From Acidobacteriota bacterium (GTDB lineage: Bacteria; Acidobacteriota; Vicinamibacteria; Vicinamibacterales; UBA2999): a stretch of 64,000 bases of DNA. Under the pieces are notes generated by a model, which worked only from the letters and a program-made list of their open reading frames with translations, was not told where the DNA came from and did not search any database. Where the stretch lies: NCBI GenBank assembly GCA_016192845.1, contig JACPTI010000093.1, positions 1 to 64,000 on the forward strand, written 5' to 3'. The position numbers were made by a program, and so were the translations under genes. Positions 33,410 to 41,610 of the stretch are shown here, in pieces. Position 1 is the stretch's first letter, and each line of letters begins with the position of its first letter.

Positions 33410-33664
33410 ATGGTGCAGGCCTTGTGCACGAGCGGCAATCACGAAGGACTCAAGTGCGGTGTGCATGCGGCGGGCGTGGCGCTGGCGGCCCTGATGGCGG
33501 CCTACAACATTGCCGCGTGCTGCTTCCGCTCCGACCGGCACCTGCGGGTGAATGCGCTCGTGTACACCCTGGCGGTCGGCTGGGAAATCAAGCAGACGCT
33601 GCATCACTACAACCACAACAGCTCAGCCGTGCCAGCCCCGGCGACCATCCGCACATCCGCCTGA
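33410..33664 (+). CDS. Small membrane protein, unknown
   Basis: An 84-aa protein from ATG 33410 after GAGAGG. A Cys/His-containing start (CTSGNHEGLKCG) leads to one or two hydrophobic helices (VALAALMAAYNIAACC, LVYTLAVGWEIK), then QTLHHYNHNSS. No family is recognised. A GTG start at 33348 in the same frame would add 20 residues. Confidence 0.5.
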   Translation: MVQALCTSGNHEGLKCGVHAAGVALAALMAAYNIAACCFRSDRHLRVNALVYTLAVGWEIKQTLHHYNHNSSAVPAPATIRTSA

Positions 33665-33826
33665 CGCGTCGGTAACCTGGCCGCGCGGCTGAGCACGGCG
33701 ACCGGCGGCAACCGCGTTCGCGAGAGCCTCGAGGAGCTCGCGCCGACGCACCCGCAGTACCGGGGCCTGCAGGCGGCGCTCGCGCGCGAGCGGGAGGCGC
33801 TCACCGGTGAAGTCGAGCGGATCCGT
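33665..33826 (+). pseudogene. L,D-transpeptidase (YcbB-type) fragment
   Basis: Open frame without a start codon: LAARLSTATGGNRVRESLEELA, then THPQYRGLQAALAREREAL and GEVERIR. This resembles the scaffold region of YcbB-type L,D-transpeptidases, which continues with a conserved Trp-rich stretch. Here the sequence changes to array E exactly after GEVERIR. No peptidoglycan-binding or YkuD domain remains nearby. Confidence 0.45.
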
Positions 33827-34078
33827 TCAAAGGGGTTCAGAAGGTCAAGTTCAGGGGTTCTGAAGCTGCGGGTCTACGCACTGGTGCGTGCGGGAGCGGC
33901 TGCCTCCAAAGCTGCTACGAATCTGATTGCCTGCTTGCGAACGGCCAAGCCACCGCACGAAGGACCCAGAAGCGGCAGAAGAACGGAACGCCTGAACCCG
34001 CTGAACCGCGAGAGTAAACCCCATGAACCAGACCTTCTGAACCCCTTGAACCTTCCGAACCCATTGAACCGGGTAGAA
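33827..34078. repeat. Inverted array E (GGTTCA / TGAACC)
   Basis: The left arm has repeated GGGGTTCA-type units; the right arm has TGAACCCCT-type units with a step near 9 nt. About 25 nt of the two arms are complementary. The longer centre of about 100 nt holds no recognisable gene. The array ends in GGGTAGAATTTGCC, a candidate -10 just before the next ATG. Confidence 0.75.
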
Positions 34079-34089
34079 TTTGCCGGTCG

Positions 34090-35160
34090 ATGATGTCCAG
34101 GGTTCTCCTCGTCGCTGTCGCTGTGCTGTGGTCAGCGCGTGACGGGTCCGCCCATCCCGCCCCGTTCAGCTTTCTCGATCTGGTGATCCGCGGCGACGGC
34201 GTGCACGGCACCCTGGTGCTGCACGTGGTCGACGTCGCCTACGAGCTCACGATCGAGCCGGCCGAGCGGCTGCTCGAGCCGGACGAGATCGCGCGCACGC
34301 GGGAGCGAGTGTTTGCGCTCGTCGAGCCGCGGCTGCGCGTGAGGACGGACGTCGAGGCGCAGATCGAGTGGCTGAGCATGGAGCCGGCGCCCGATCGGCA
34401 CGCGGTGCTGCTGCGCTTCCGAATTCAGGTCACGGCGCCGGGCGTGCTGTACGTGCGCACGCACGTGTTCCCGTACGACCCGGTCCATCAGACATTCGTC
34501 AACATCTACGAAGGGGGGCAGCTCCGGCAGCAGCTCATCTTCAACGCGGGCAGCGACGAGTACGTCTTCTATACGGGCACCACGCAGGGCGCGCTCGCCG
34601 TCATGCGCACGTTCATTCCGGCGGGCATTCACCACATCATGATCGGTCCCGACCACGTCCTGTTTCTGATCGGGCTGCTCCTGCTGGGCGGGTCGTGGCT
34701 GTCGCTGGTGAAGATTGTCACCGCCTTCACGCTGGGGCACAGCGTCACGCTGTCGCTCGCGGCGCTCACCATCATCATGCCGTCGCCGCGGCTCATCGAG
34801 CCGGCGATCGCGCTCAGCATCATCTTCGTCGGCGCCGACAACCTGGTGCGCGGCAGCGGCCGCGACGTGCGCGCGTGGGCGGCGCTCGTCTTCGGGCTGG
34901 TGCACGGCTTCGGCTTCGCCAACGTGCTGCGCGAGTTCGGGCTGCCGCCGCAGGCGCTCGGCTGGTCGCTGTTTTCGTTCAACTTCGGCGTGGAGATCGG
35001 GCAGCTGGCGATCGTGCTGCTGGTCGCCACGGCGCTCGAGCTCATCCGGCGGCGCGACCAGGTGATCGGCCACCGGGTCGCCTGGGGCGGGTCGATCGTC
35101 GTGATTGCCGCCGGGACCTACTGGTTCGTGGAGCGGGTGTTTTTTCCGGGAGGGGCGTAG
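34090..35160 (+). CDS. HupE/UreJ-like membrane protein
   Basis: A 356-aa protein with a signal peptide (ending GSAHPAPF). An extracytoplasmic beta-rich domain of about 170 residues is followed by seven or so membrane segments. The HupE/UreJ_2 signature GIHHIMIGPDHVLFLIGLLLL and the later GLVHGFGFANVL carry His residues typical of proposed nickel or cobalt carriers. No hydrogenase or urease genes are near, so the metal is unknown. Two adjacent ATG codons open the gene. Confidence 0.85.
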   Translation: MMSRVLLVAVAVLWSARDGSAHPAPFSFLDLVIRGDGVHGTLVLHVVDVAYELTIEPAERLLEPDEIARTRERVFALVEPRLRVRTDVEAQIEWLSMEPAPDRHAVLLRFRIQVTAPGVLYVRTHVFPYDPVHQTFVNIYEGGQLRQQLIFNAGSDEYVFYTGTTQGALAVMRTFIPAGIHHIMIGPDHVLFLIGLLLLGGSWLSLVKIVTAFTLGHSVTLSLAALTIIMPSPRLIEPAIALSIIFVGADNLVRGSGRDVRAWAALVFGLVHGFGFANVLREFGLPPQALGWSLFSFNFGVEIGQLAIVLLVATALELIRRRDQVIGHRVAWGGSIVVIAAGTYWFVERVFFPGGA

Positions 35161-35169
35161 ACCGTACAC

Positions 35170-35345
35170 GTGTCGTTCACACTTCTCGGCTTCTCGGTTC
35201 TCGGTTCGTGTTCACGTTCGGTTCCGGGTTCTGGATTCTGTGTTCTCCGTTCGGGTCCGCCTGAAGGCGGACTCGGAACCGCGAACACCGAACATGGAAC
35301 GTTGAACCGAACCAGAACACGAACCGAGAAGCGAGAACACAGAAG
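35170..35345. repeat. Heptamer inverted array F with nested palindrome
   Basis: The left arm has TTCTCGG and TTCGTGTTC units; the right arm has complementary CGAGAAC and GAACCGAG units. At the centre a separate palindrome (arms GTCCGCC and GGCGGAC around TGAA, 35255-35272) forms the hairpin loop. It fills the spacer between two convergent genes. Confidence 0.85.
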
Positions 35346-35370
35346 CGTGAACGACGTGGGGGCGGGGTGG

Positions 35371-36438
35371 CTACATCCAGCGCCGCCACCAGACGACCGA
35401 CACCGCCGCCCGGTGATCGTAGCTGGACAGGCCGAACCCGCGGCGGACGCGGTGGCCGGCGCGCAGCGTGAGCTCGGGAGTCAGCCGGAATCCGAGCACT
35501 TCCTCCACGCTCGTGAACCGCCGCTCGATCGCGGCAGTCGGGAGCACGAGCGGCGACGCGATCCGCTCGACCCGTCCGGCGACGAACCATCGCGGCGTCA
35601 GCGTCTGCTGTCCCAGGACGAACCATCCTGACGCAATCCGCCGGCCGCGGCTCGTCTCGAGCGCGTCGCGCACCCATTCGCCCGCGAGTTTCGTGTACGC
35701 GAAGGCAAACTCGGACTCGATCGTGATGATTGTGGCGTCCTGGTCCGCAGTGACCGCCGGGCTTTCGCTGGCTCGCAGCCAGCCGCCGTGGGTCACCGAC
35801 GCACCAATGCGAAGCCCGACGATTGGGGTGACGCCACCGCCGACGACCACATTGGTGAACCGGGGCGATGTGTTGGAGCGCGACAGGATGCGCCGCCGGC
35901 GCAGCGGTGACGTATCCATCACGGCGGCGCGCGCGTCCCAGCGCGAGCCGGACACGGTGAGCTGCGTCCCGAAGGGATACACCGCGCCGAGCAGGTTGGG
36001 GCGCGGCGCGCGGAGCTCGACCGGCGGCAGCGCCGTAAACAGGGACGAGGGCTGCGAAATCGTGGGATTGAGATGCGGGCGGCGGACCGTGAGATTCGCG
36101 AGGCCGACCGGCGAGGGGATGAGGCCGCCGTCGATGCGCATGCCGATCGGCCCGGGCCGTTCGTAGCGCACCGTGGCCATCCAGACGTCGCGCACCCACT
36201 GCCCCGAGTTCAGGCGCTGCACGATGGGCCAGACGATCACCTCGAGGCCGGGACGGCCGATCGAGACCACAGCGTCGAGGCTCAGCCCGCTCGCGGCGTT
36301 CCCATCCAGATCGGCGATCTGCTCGAGTGCCGCGGCGGTATCGATCGCCAGCACCGACGGGCGCGCCTGCTGCGCCGTCACCGGCAGCGGCGCCGCCAGA
36401 CATGCGGCGGCAAGGATCGCCCGGACACGCACCCGCAC
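35371..36438 (-). CDS. Putative outer-membrane beta-barrel protein
   Basis: A 355-aa protein with a signal peptide (AILAAACLAAPLPVTAQQ) and many alternating amphipathic strands. The C-terminus HRAAVSVVWWRRWM is rich in aromatics. It resembles porin-like proteins encoded beside cupredoxin and HD-GYP or GGDEF genes. GTG start, 2 nt after the HD-GYP stop, so it is the last gene of a three-gene leftward operon. Function not assignable. Confidence 0.65.
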   Translation of the reverse strand: MRVRVRAILAAACLAAPLPVTAQQARPSVLAIDTAAALEQIADLDGNAASGLSLDAVVSIGRPGLEVIVWPIVQRLNSGQWVRDVWMATVRYERPGPIGMRIDGGLIPSPVGLANLTVRRPHLNPTISQPSSLFTALPPVELRAPRPNLLGAVYPFGTQLTVSGSRWDARAAVMDTSPLRRRRILSRSNTSPRFTNVVVGGGVTPIVGLRIGASVTHGGWLRASESPAVTADQDATIITIESEFAFAYTKLAGEWVRDALETSRGRRIASGWFVLGQQTLTPRWFVAGRVERIASPLVLPTAAIERRFTSVEEVLGFRLTPELTLRAGHRVRRGFGLSSYDHRAAVSVVWWRRWM

Positions 36439-36440
36439 GT

Positions 36441-37286
36441 CTACACCATCTGGTGGTCGAGCAGTTCCTGCCGCGCCGGTTCGGAGGCGACGCCCACCTC
36501 TGGCAGCACCGCGGCGAGGGCGTCGACCGACGCCGGATCGAACTGGGTGCCGGCGTGCCGCCGGAGCTCCGCGAGCGCCTCGGCCGCGCCGCGCGCCGGG
36601 CGGTACGCGCGCGCGCTCGTGATCGCGTCGAACGCATCCGCGACGTGAACGATGCGTGCGGCCACCGGGATCTCGTCGCCGCGCAGCCCGAACGGGTACC
36701 CGCCTCCGTCCGGGCGCTCGTGATGGAGCTCGACGATCGGGACATGCGGCGTGAGAAACGGCACCTGCCGGAGAATGCGCGCGCCGAGCGCCGGGTGCCG
36801 TTTCAGCTGCTCGAACTCCTCGGACGTCAGGACACCCGGCTTCCGCAGCACCTCGTCGCTCACGCCGATCTTGCCGACGTCGTGGAGCAGCGCCCCCAGC
36901 CGGAGGATCTCGAGCTTCTCCGCTCCAAGCAGCATCTGGCGCCCCATGAGCACCGACAGCGCGCTGACGCGCTCGGAGTGCCCCGCGGTGTACGGGTCGC
37001 GGGCGTCGGGGGCGGCCGCGAGCGCGCGAATCGCGCCGACGTCGAGCGCCGCCTTCAGGGTGGGGTTTTCGGCCAGCGTCGCGATCGCCGCGAGCTGTTC
37101 CTGCTGGCGCCGCGCTTCGAGCGCGGTAAAGACCCGCTCGGCAACCCTGAGCTTTTCGATTTCCGCCGCGCGCACGCGGTCGCGCGCGTCGACCGTCAGC
37201 ACCGTGAAGACGACCGAGAGGATCGCCGCGGACGTGATGAACGTCACCGCCAGCGTGCGGGCGACGAGCCGCGGCGGCTTCTTCAT
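36441..37286 (-). CDS. HD-GYP phosphodiesterase with shortened sensor
   Basis: A 281-aa protein with an N-terminal membrane segment (AVTFITSAAILSVVFTVLTV). A short extracytoplasmic or coiled part comes next, then a complete HD-GYP domain: HSERVS, LHDVGKIGV, HHERPDGGGYPFGLRGDEIP and DAFDAITSARAYR. It would hydrolyse c-di-GMP. The step NPTLKAALD to VGAIRALAAAPDARDPYTAGHS is abrupt, suggesting that most of a periplasmic sensor has been deleted in frame. It overlaps the upstream gene by 4 nt (ATGA). Confidence 0.88.
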   Translation of the reverse strand: MKKPPRLVARTLAVTFITSAAILSVVFTVLTVDARDRVRAAEIEKLRVAERVFTALEARRQQEQLAAIATLAENPTLKAALDVGAIRALAAAPDARDPYTAGHSERVSALSVLMGRQMLLGAEKLEILRLGALLHDVGKIGVSDEVLRKPGVLTSEEFEQLKRHPALGARILRQVPFLTPHVPIVELHHERPDGGGYPFGLRGDEIPVAARIVHVADAFDAITSARAYRPARGAAEALAELRRHAGTQFDPASVDALAAVLPEVGVASEPARQELLDHQMV

Positions 37287-38014
37287 TGCTGCGGGACGGG
37301 GAGGACGAAATCGGTGGTCACGGCACGCCCCGCCTCGGCCCGCAGCGTCACGGTCGTGTCGCCGAGCCGCTCGTGCCACGCCGTCACCTGGAGGTCGCCG
37401 GGCGGCACGCCGTCCAGCACGAAGCGGCCGTTCTCGTCCGGCATCGCGAACCAGGGGTGGTCGAACACCATGACCGCCGCACTCATGTGCGAATGGATCT
37501 CGCAGAAGACCTTGACGATGCCCGGACGATCGAAGCGGACGCGGCGCGTGTCGCCGCGCGGATACCGGCCGAGGTTGAAGCTCCGCGCGCGCGAGAGCGA
37601 GAAGACGTTGTGGTAGATCAAATCGTCGTTCGGGAAATCGACCTCCGAGCCGACGGTCACCGCGACCACGCGCGGCGTGAACGTCTCGTTGCGCTGGCGG
37701 ATCGAGACGTGCATCGGCGCCACGCCCCGGGGTCGCGTGTTGCGCAGGTAGATCACCACGTTCCGGCGCTCGGATTCGGGCGCGAGCGCGGGCCTGGGCA
37801 CCGATCGCGTCGCGTACGCGGTCATCGGCCGGCGCGCCGCAACCGGTATGCCGATGTCGACGCGTCCCTGCACGGTGGCGGTGTCCTGCCCTTCGGCTCC
37901 GCTCAGAGCAAGCCCTTCGAAGCCGCTCAGGGCGAGCCCTTCGACGGCCACGACCAGGAGCGCCGCCATCCCCAACGCGCAGAGTTTGCGCGCTGGGGTG
38001 CTCGTCGCCTGCAT
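37283..38014 (-). CDS. Exported cupredoxin-like protein
   Basis: A signal peptide interrupted by repeat-encoded residues (ALSGFEGLALSGAEG), then a cupredoxin-type domain: VTVGSEVDFPNDDLIYHNVFSL and GIVKVFCEIHSHMSA provide the His/Cys/His copper ligands. A C-terminal carboxypeptidase-regulatory stretch (GRFVLDGVPPGDLQVTAWHE) follows. Proteins of this type have been labelled methylamine utilisation protein. I prefer the ATG at 38014 for the signal peptide; an in-frame ATG lies at 38044. It heads the operon with HD-GYP and the outer-membrane protein. Confidence 0.8.
   Translation of the reverse strand: MQATSTPARKLCALGMAALLVVAVEGLALSGFEGLALSGAEGQDTATVQGRVDIGIPVAARRPMTAYATRSVPRPALAPESERRNVVIYLRNTRPRGVAPMHVSIRQRNETFTPRVVAVTVGSEVDFPNDDLIYHNVFSLSRARSFNLGRYPRGDTRRVRFDRPGIVKVFCEIHSHMSAAVMVFDHPWFAMPDENGRFVLDGVPPGDLQVTAWHERLGDTTVTLRAEAGRAVTTDFVLPVPQQ
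37888..37945. repeat. 24-nt tandem repeat inside the signal-peptide region
   Basis: GCCCTTCGG/A...CCGCTCAGRGC units occur at 37888 and 37912 in exact 24-nt steps, with a third partial copy to 37945. In frame it encodes an 8-residue period (GLALSGxE) in the cupredoxin-like protein. Confidence 0.8.
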
Positions 38015-38081
38015 GCCGGGCCCCCGCCGGGCGTCGCACGTCATCGTTGGCATTCTAGTGGAATGTATAGTGGATACGTCG

Positions 38082-40637
38082 ATGCCGACGCTTTTCCTGG
38101 CAATCACCCTCGTGACCACCACGCTGACGGCACAGAGCGGCAGCGAGCCTCCCGGTCGCGGGATTCCGGAGAGCCTCGCGCGCGCGCGAGCGGCGGCCGT
38201 GCGCGATCTCCGCTACGAGCTCGCCTTTGTCGTGCCCGACGATCGTGGCGAGCCCGTGCAGGGGCGTGCAGTGCTGCGCTTCAGGCTGGCGGCGCCGCAC
38301 CGTCTCGTGCTCGACTTCGCACAGCCGCCCGAGCGGCTCCGGCACGTGCGCGTCGGCGGCGCCGACGTCGCGTTCACGCTCCACGACGGACACCTGACGA
38401 TTCCGGCGTCGGCGACGAAGGCCGGAGACAACGAGATCGCCGTCGAGTTCCTCGCGGGTGATGAACCGCTGAACCGCGATCCCGAGTTCCTCTACACGCT
38501 GTTCGTGCCGGCGCGCGCCCACCGCGCGTTCCCGTGCTTCGATCAGCCCGATCTCAAGGCGCGCTATACGCTCACGCTCGAGATTCCGGCGGGCTGGCAG
38601 GCGGTCTCGAACGCGGCGGCCGTCGCGACCGAGGCGGCTGAGCGGCGTACCCGCATCCGGTTCGCCGAGACGCCGCCGATTCCCACGTACCTGTTCGCCT
38701 TCGTCGCCGGCCGGTTCTCCGTCGAGACGGCTGAGCGGAACGGGCGCCCGTTCCGCCTGTTCCACCGCGAGACCGACGTCGCCAAGGTGGCGCGCAACCG
38801 GGAGGCGGTGTTCGACCTGCATGCGGCCGCCCTCGCGTGGCTCGAGGAGTACACCGGCATCCCGTATCCCTTCGGCAAGTTCGACTTCATCGCGTTGCCC
38901 TCGTTCCAGTTCAGCGGGATGGAGCACCCGGGCGCCGTCTACTACAACGCGGCGTCGCTGCTCGTCGAGGAGTCGGCCACGCAGAACCAGCTCCTCGCGC
39001 GCGCCGGCGTCATTGCGCACGAGACGGCGCACATGTGGTTCGGCAATCTCGTCACGATGCGCTGGTTCAACGACGTCTGGATGAAAGAAGTATTCGCGAA
39101 CTTCATGGCGGCGAAGATCGTGAATCCGCTCTTCCCGCAGGTGAACCACGAGCTGCGCTTTCTGCTGGCGCACTATCCCGAGACGTATCAGGTGGATCGC
39201 ACCGCGGGCGCCAATCCGATCCGGCAGGGGCTGGCGAATCTCGACGAAGCCGGGCAGCTATACGGGGCCATCATCTACGGCAAGGCACCGATCGTGATGC
39301 GACAGCTCGAGATGATCGTGGGGGAGCGTGCCTTCCGCGACGCCCTTCGCGAGTACCTGAAGACCTACCGGTTCGGAACCGCGACGTGGCTCGACCTCGT
39401 CCGGATCCTCGATGCACGCACGCCGGAGAACCTCTCGGCCTGGAGCCGCGCGTGGGTGGAGGAGCGCGGGCGGCCGGAGTTCACCAGCACGCTGCGCACC
39501 GGGCGCGGCCGCGTGTCGCGTCTGACGCTCACGATGAGCGATCCGCTCCGGCGCGGTCTCGTGTGGCCACAGCGGCTGCGAGTGGGCCTCGGATATGCCA
39601 CCGGCATCCGCGAGGTGCCGCTGTACATCGACGGACGCACGACGCGCGTGCGCGAGGCGGAACGGCTGCCGCCGCCGCTCTTCGTGCTGCCGAACGCGGG
39701 CGGTCTCGGCTACGGCCTGTTCCTCCTCGACGAGACGAGCCGGACGTACCTGCTGGGACACATCGAGACCATTGCCGACCCGCTGACGCGCGGGAGCGCC
39801 TGGGTCACGCTCTGGGAGAACCTGCTGGAGGCGGCCGTCACGCCCGGCGGCTTTCTCGACGCCGTGATGCGCTCGCTGCCGCGCGAGTCGGACGAGCAGA
39901 ACGTGCAGCGCGTGCTCGCCTACACGACGCGGGCGTTCTGGCGGCACCTGCCGCCCGAGGAACGCGCCCGCCGCGCCCCCGCGCTCGAGGCGATGCTGCG
40001 CGCGGGCATCGAGCGCGCGCCGACGACGAGCGCGAAGGCGGCGTGGTTCGCCGCGTTCCGCGACGTGGTGCTCACGCCGGCCGGCGTGCAGTGGCTCGAG
40101 GCGGTCTGGCGCCGTCAGGAGGGGATTCCGGGACTGACGCTGGCCGAAACCGACGAGATCGCGATGGCGCTGGAGCTGGCGGTGCGGGAGGTGCCCACCT
40201 GGCGCGACATCCTGCAGGCGCAGCACGATCGCATCCAGAACTCCGACCGGAAGGCGCGATTCGCGTTCGCGATGCCGGCGCTTTCGGCGGACCCTGCGGA
40301 GCGCGAGCGGGCGTTCGCGCGCCTCCGCCAAGTGGAACACCGGCGCCGCGAGCCGTGGGCGATCGAGTCGCTCGCGTATCTCAACCACCCGCTGCGCGAC
40401 CCGCACGCGCGCCGGTTTCTGCGGCCGGCCCTCGAGCTGCTGCGCGAGATCCAGCAGACCGGTGACATCTTCTTCCCGGCGCGCTGGACCGAGGCGGTGC
40501 TCGGCGGCCACCGATCGCCCGAAGCGGCCGCCATCATCCGCGACTTCCTCGGCCGGGAGTTGCAGTACCCGCAGCGGCTGCGCTGGACGATTCTGACGGC
40601 GGCCGACGAATTGTTTCGGGTAGCCGGGCCGACCTGA
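38082..40637 (+). CDS. M1-family metallo-aminopeptidase
   Basis: An 851-aa exported protein. The exopeptidase motif is FSGMEHPGAV (about 277-286, a GAMEN variant), and the zinc motif HETAHMWFGNLVTMRWFND (about 313) is followed by the third ligand in WMKEVFANFMAAK. The ERAP-like C-terminal helical domain fills the rest. It removes N-terminal residues from peptides, probably in the periplasm. A GTG four codons earlier is an alternative start. Divergent from the cupredoxin gene with a spacer under 70 nt. Confidence 0.93.
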   Translation: MPTLFLAITLVTTTLTAQSGSEPPGRGIPESLARARAAAVRDLRYELAFVVPDDRGEPVQGRAVLRFRLAAPHRLVLDFAQPPERLRHVRVGGADVAFTLHDGHLTIPASATKAGDNEIAVEFLAGDEPLNRDPEFLYTLFVPARAHRAFPCFDQPDLKARYTLTLEIPAGWQAVSNAAAVATEAAERRTRIRFAETPPIPTYLFAFVAGRFSVETAERNGRPFRLFHRETDVAKVARNREAVFDLHAAALAWLEEYTGIPYPFGKFDFIALPSFQFSGMEHPGAVYYNAASLLVEESATQNQLLARAGVIAHETAHMWFGNLVTMRWFNDVWMKEVFANFMAAKIVNPLFPQVNHELRFLLAHYPETYQVDRTAGANPIRQGLANLDEAGQLYGAIIYGKAPIVMRQLEMIVGERAFRDALREYLKTYRFGTATWLDLVRILDARTPENLSAWSRAWVEERGRPEFTSTLRTGRGRVSRLTLTMSDPLRRGLVWPQRLRVGLGYATGIREVPLYIDGRTTRVREAERLPPPLFVLPNAGGLGYGLFLLDETSRTYLLGHIETIADPLTRGSAWVTLWENLLEAAVTPGGFLDAVMRSLPRESDEQNVQRVLAYTTRAFWRHLPPEERARRAPALEAMLRAGIERAPTTSAKAAWFAAFRDVVLTPAGVQWLEAVWRRQEGIPGLTLAETDEIAMALELAVREVPTWRDILQAQHDRIQNSDRKARFAFAMPALSADPAERERAFARLRQVEHRRREPWAIESLAYLNHPLRDPHARRFLRPALELLREIQQTGDIFFPARWTEAVLGGHRSPEAAAIIRDFLGRELQYPQRLRWTILTAADELFRVAGPT

Positions 40638-40669
40638 AGGTGGGCCCTGACGAAAGAGGTGCAAAGAAG

Positions 40670-41500
40670 ATGATCAGGGTCATCGACCTCGAGACCAAGA
40701 CCAGGACCCCGATTCTCGAAGGGCATGTGAGGAACATTCTCGTCCCGTCGGAGGACGGGACCAGGGTTCACGTCGCCGTCAAGGAAGTTAATCCGGGGAA
40801 GACCTGTCGCCTGGCGCCCAGTGACAGGACACAGGTGGTGTACATCCTGGAAGGGAAAGACGGCAGAGTCACTCACACCAGGGCGGGCACCACTGCCGAA
40901 TACGCGGCCCAGCGACGCACGGGGGTCTATCTGGAGCCGTCGGAGGAAGCCACGGTCACGGCGTCTGGAACTCCCCTGGCGCTGTTGCTCGTGACCGTGC
41001 CCAAGCACACGGGCAAGCCGACAGGCAACGATTCGCCGGCCGGCTACTTCTTCGAAGAGGCAAAGCTCCGGGCGCTGATCGACGAGAAAGGCTTCCGGGA
41101 GCGGACCTTCTGGGTCAACAAGGAAACCGGCCTGTCCGACTCCTGGGACCTGCAGCTTGGCCGCATGCACTACGGGCCGCATGCGCACTCCCCGCGGCAC
41201 GTCCACCACCCGTCGAAGACCAGTCCGATCTCGCCGGAGCACTTCTACCTGATTGAAAAGGGCACCGGCGAAGTGAAGCACGACAGCGGGAGTCTTCCCG
41301 TCGGTCCCGGCAGCCTGGTGTTCATCCCGGCCGGCGAATGGCATCAGCTAATCGCCTCCGAGACCGGTTTCGATTACATCGAATTCCAGGCGCCCTTCGA
41401 CTTCGCGACCAAGATGGATCACGATCCCCTGGGGAAGAACTGGTACATCAAGGGCACTGACGACGGCACGGGGAAGCCCAGGCTCTGGGTTCAGAGCTAA
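40670..41500 (+). CDS. Bicupin-domain protein
   Basis: A 276-aa protein with two cupin barrels. The N-terminal one (about 30-110: VVYILEGKDGRV, LEPSEEATVTASG) lacks a clear His set. The C-terminal one has HSPRHVHHPSKTSPISPEHFYLIEKGTGEV and GEWHQLIAS, giving a plausible metal site. No signal peptide. Enzymatic role unknown. The start MIRVIDLETK follows AAAGAGG. Codon use is somewhat less GC-biased than its neighbours. Confidence 0.75.
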   Translation: MIRVIDLETKTRTPILEGHVRNILVPSEDGTRVHVAVKEVNPGKTCRLAPSDRTQVVYILEGKDGRVTHTRAGTTAEYAAQRRTGVYLEPSEEATVTASGTPLALLLVTVPKHTGKPTGNDSPAGYFFEEAKLRALIDEKGFRERTFWVNKETGLSDSWDLQLGRMHYGPHAHSPRHVHHPSKTSPISPEHFYLIEKGTGEVKHDSGSLPVGPGSLVFIPAGEWHQLIASETGFDYIEFQAPFDFATKMDHDPLGKNWYIKGTDDGTGKPRLWVQS

Positions 41501-41610
41501 ACAAGTCACAAGTCACAAGTCACAAGTCAGAAATCAGAAATCAGAAATCACAACGCTGGTGCTCAGGTCAGTTGTGCTTGTGACTTGTGATTTCTGACTT
41601 GTGACTTGTT
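41501..41610. repeat. Heptamer inverted array G (CAAGTCA / GAAATCA)
   Basis: The left arm is four CAAGTCA-type units, then three GAAATCA units, in exact 7-nt steps. After about 20 nt the right arm reads TGACTTG, TGATTTC, TGACTTG, TGACTTG. It fills the spacer between convergent genes and encodes the C-terminus (SHKSEITSHKHN) of the MetE-like protein. Confidence 0.9.
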
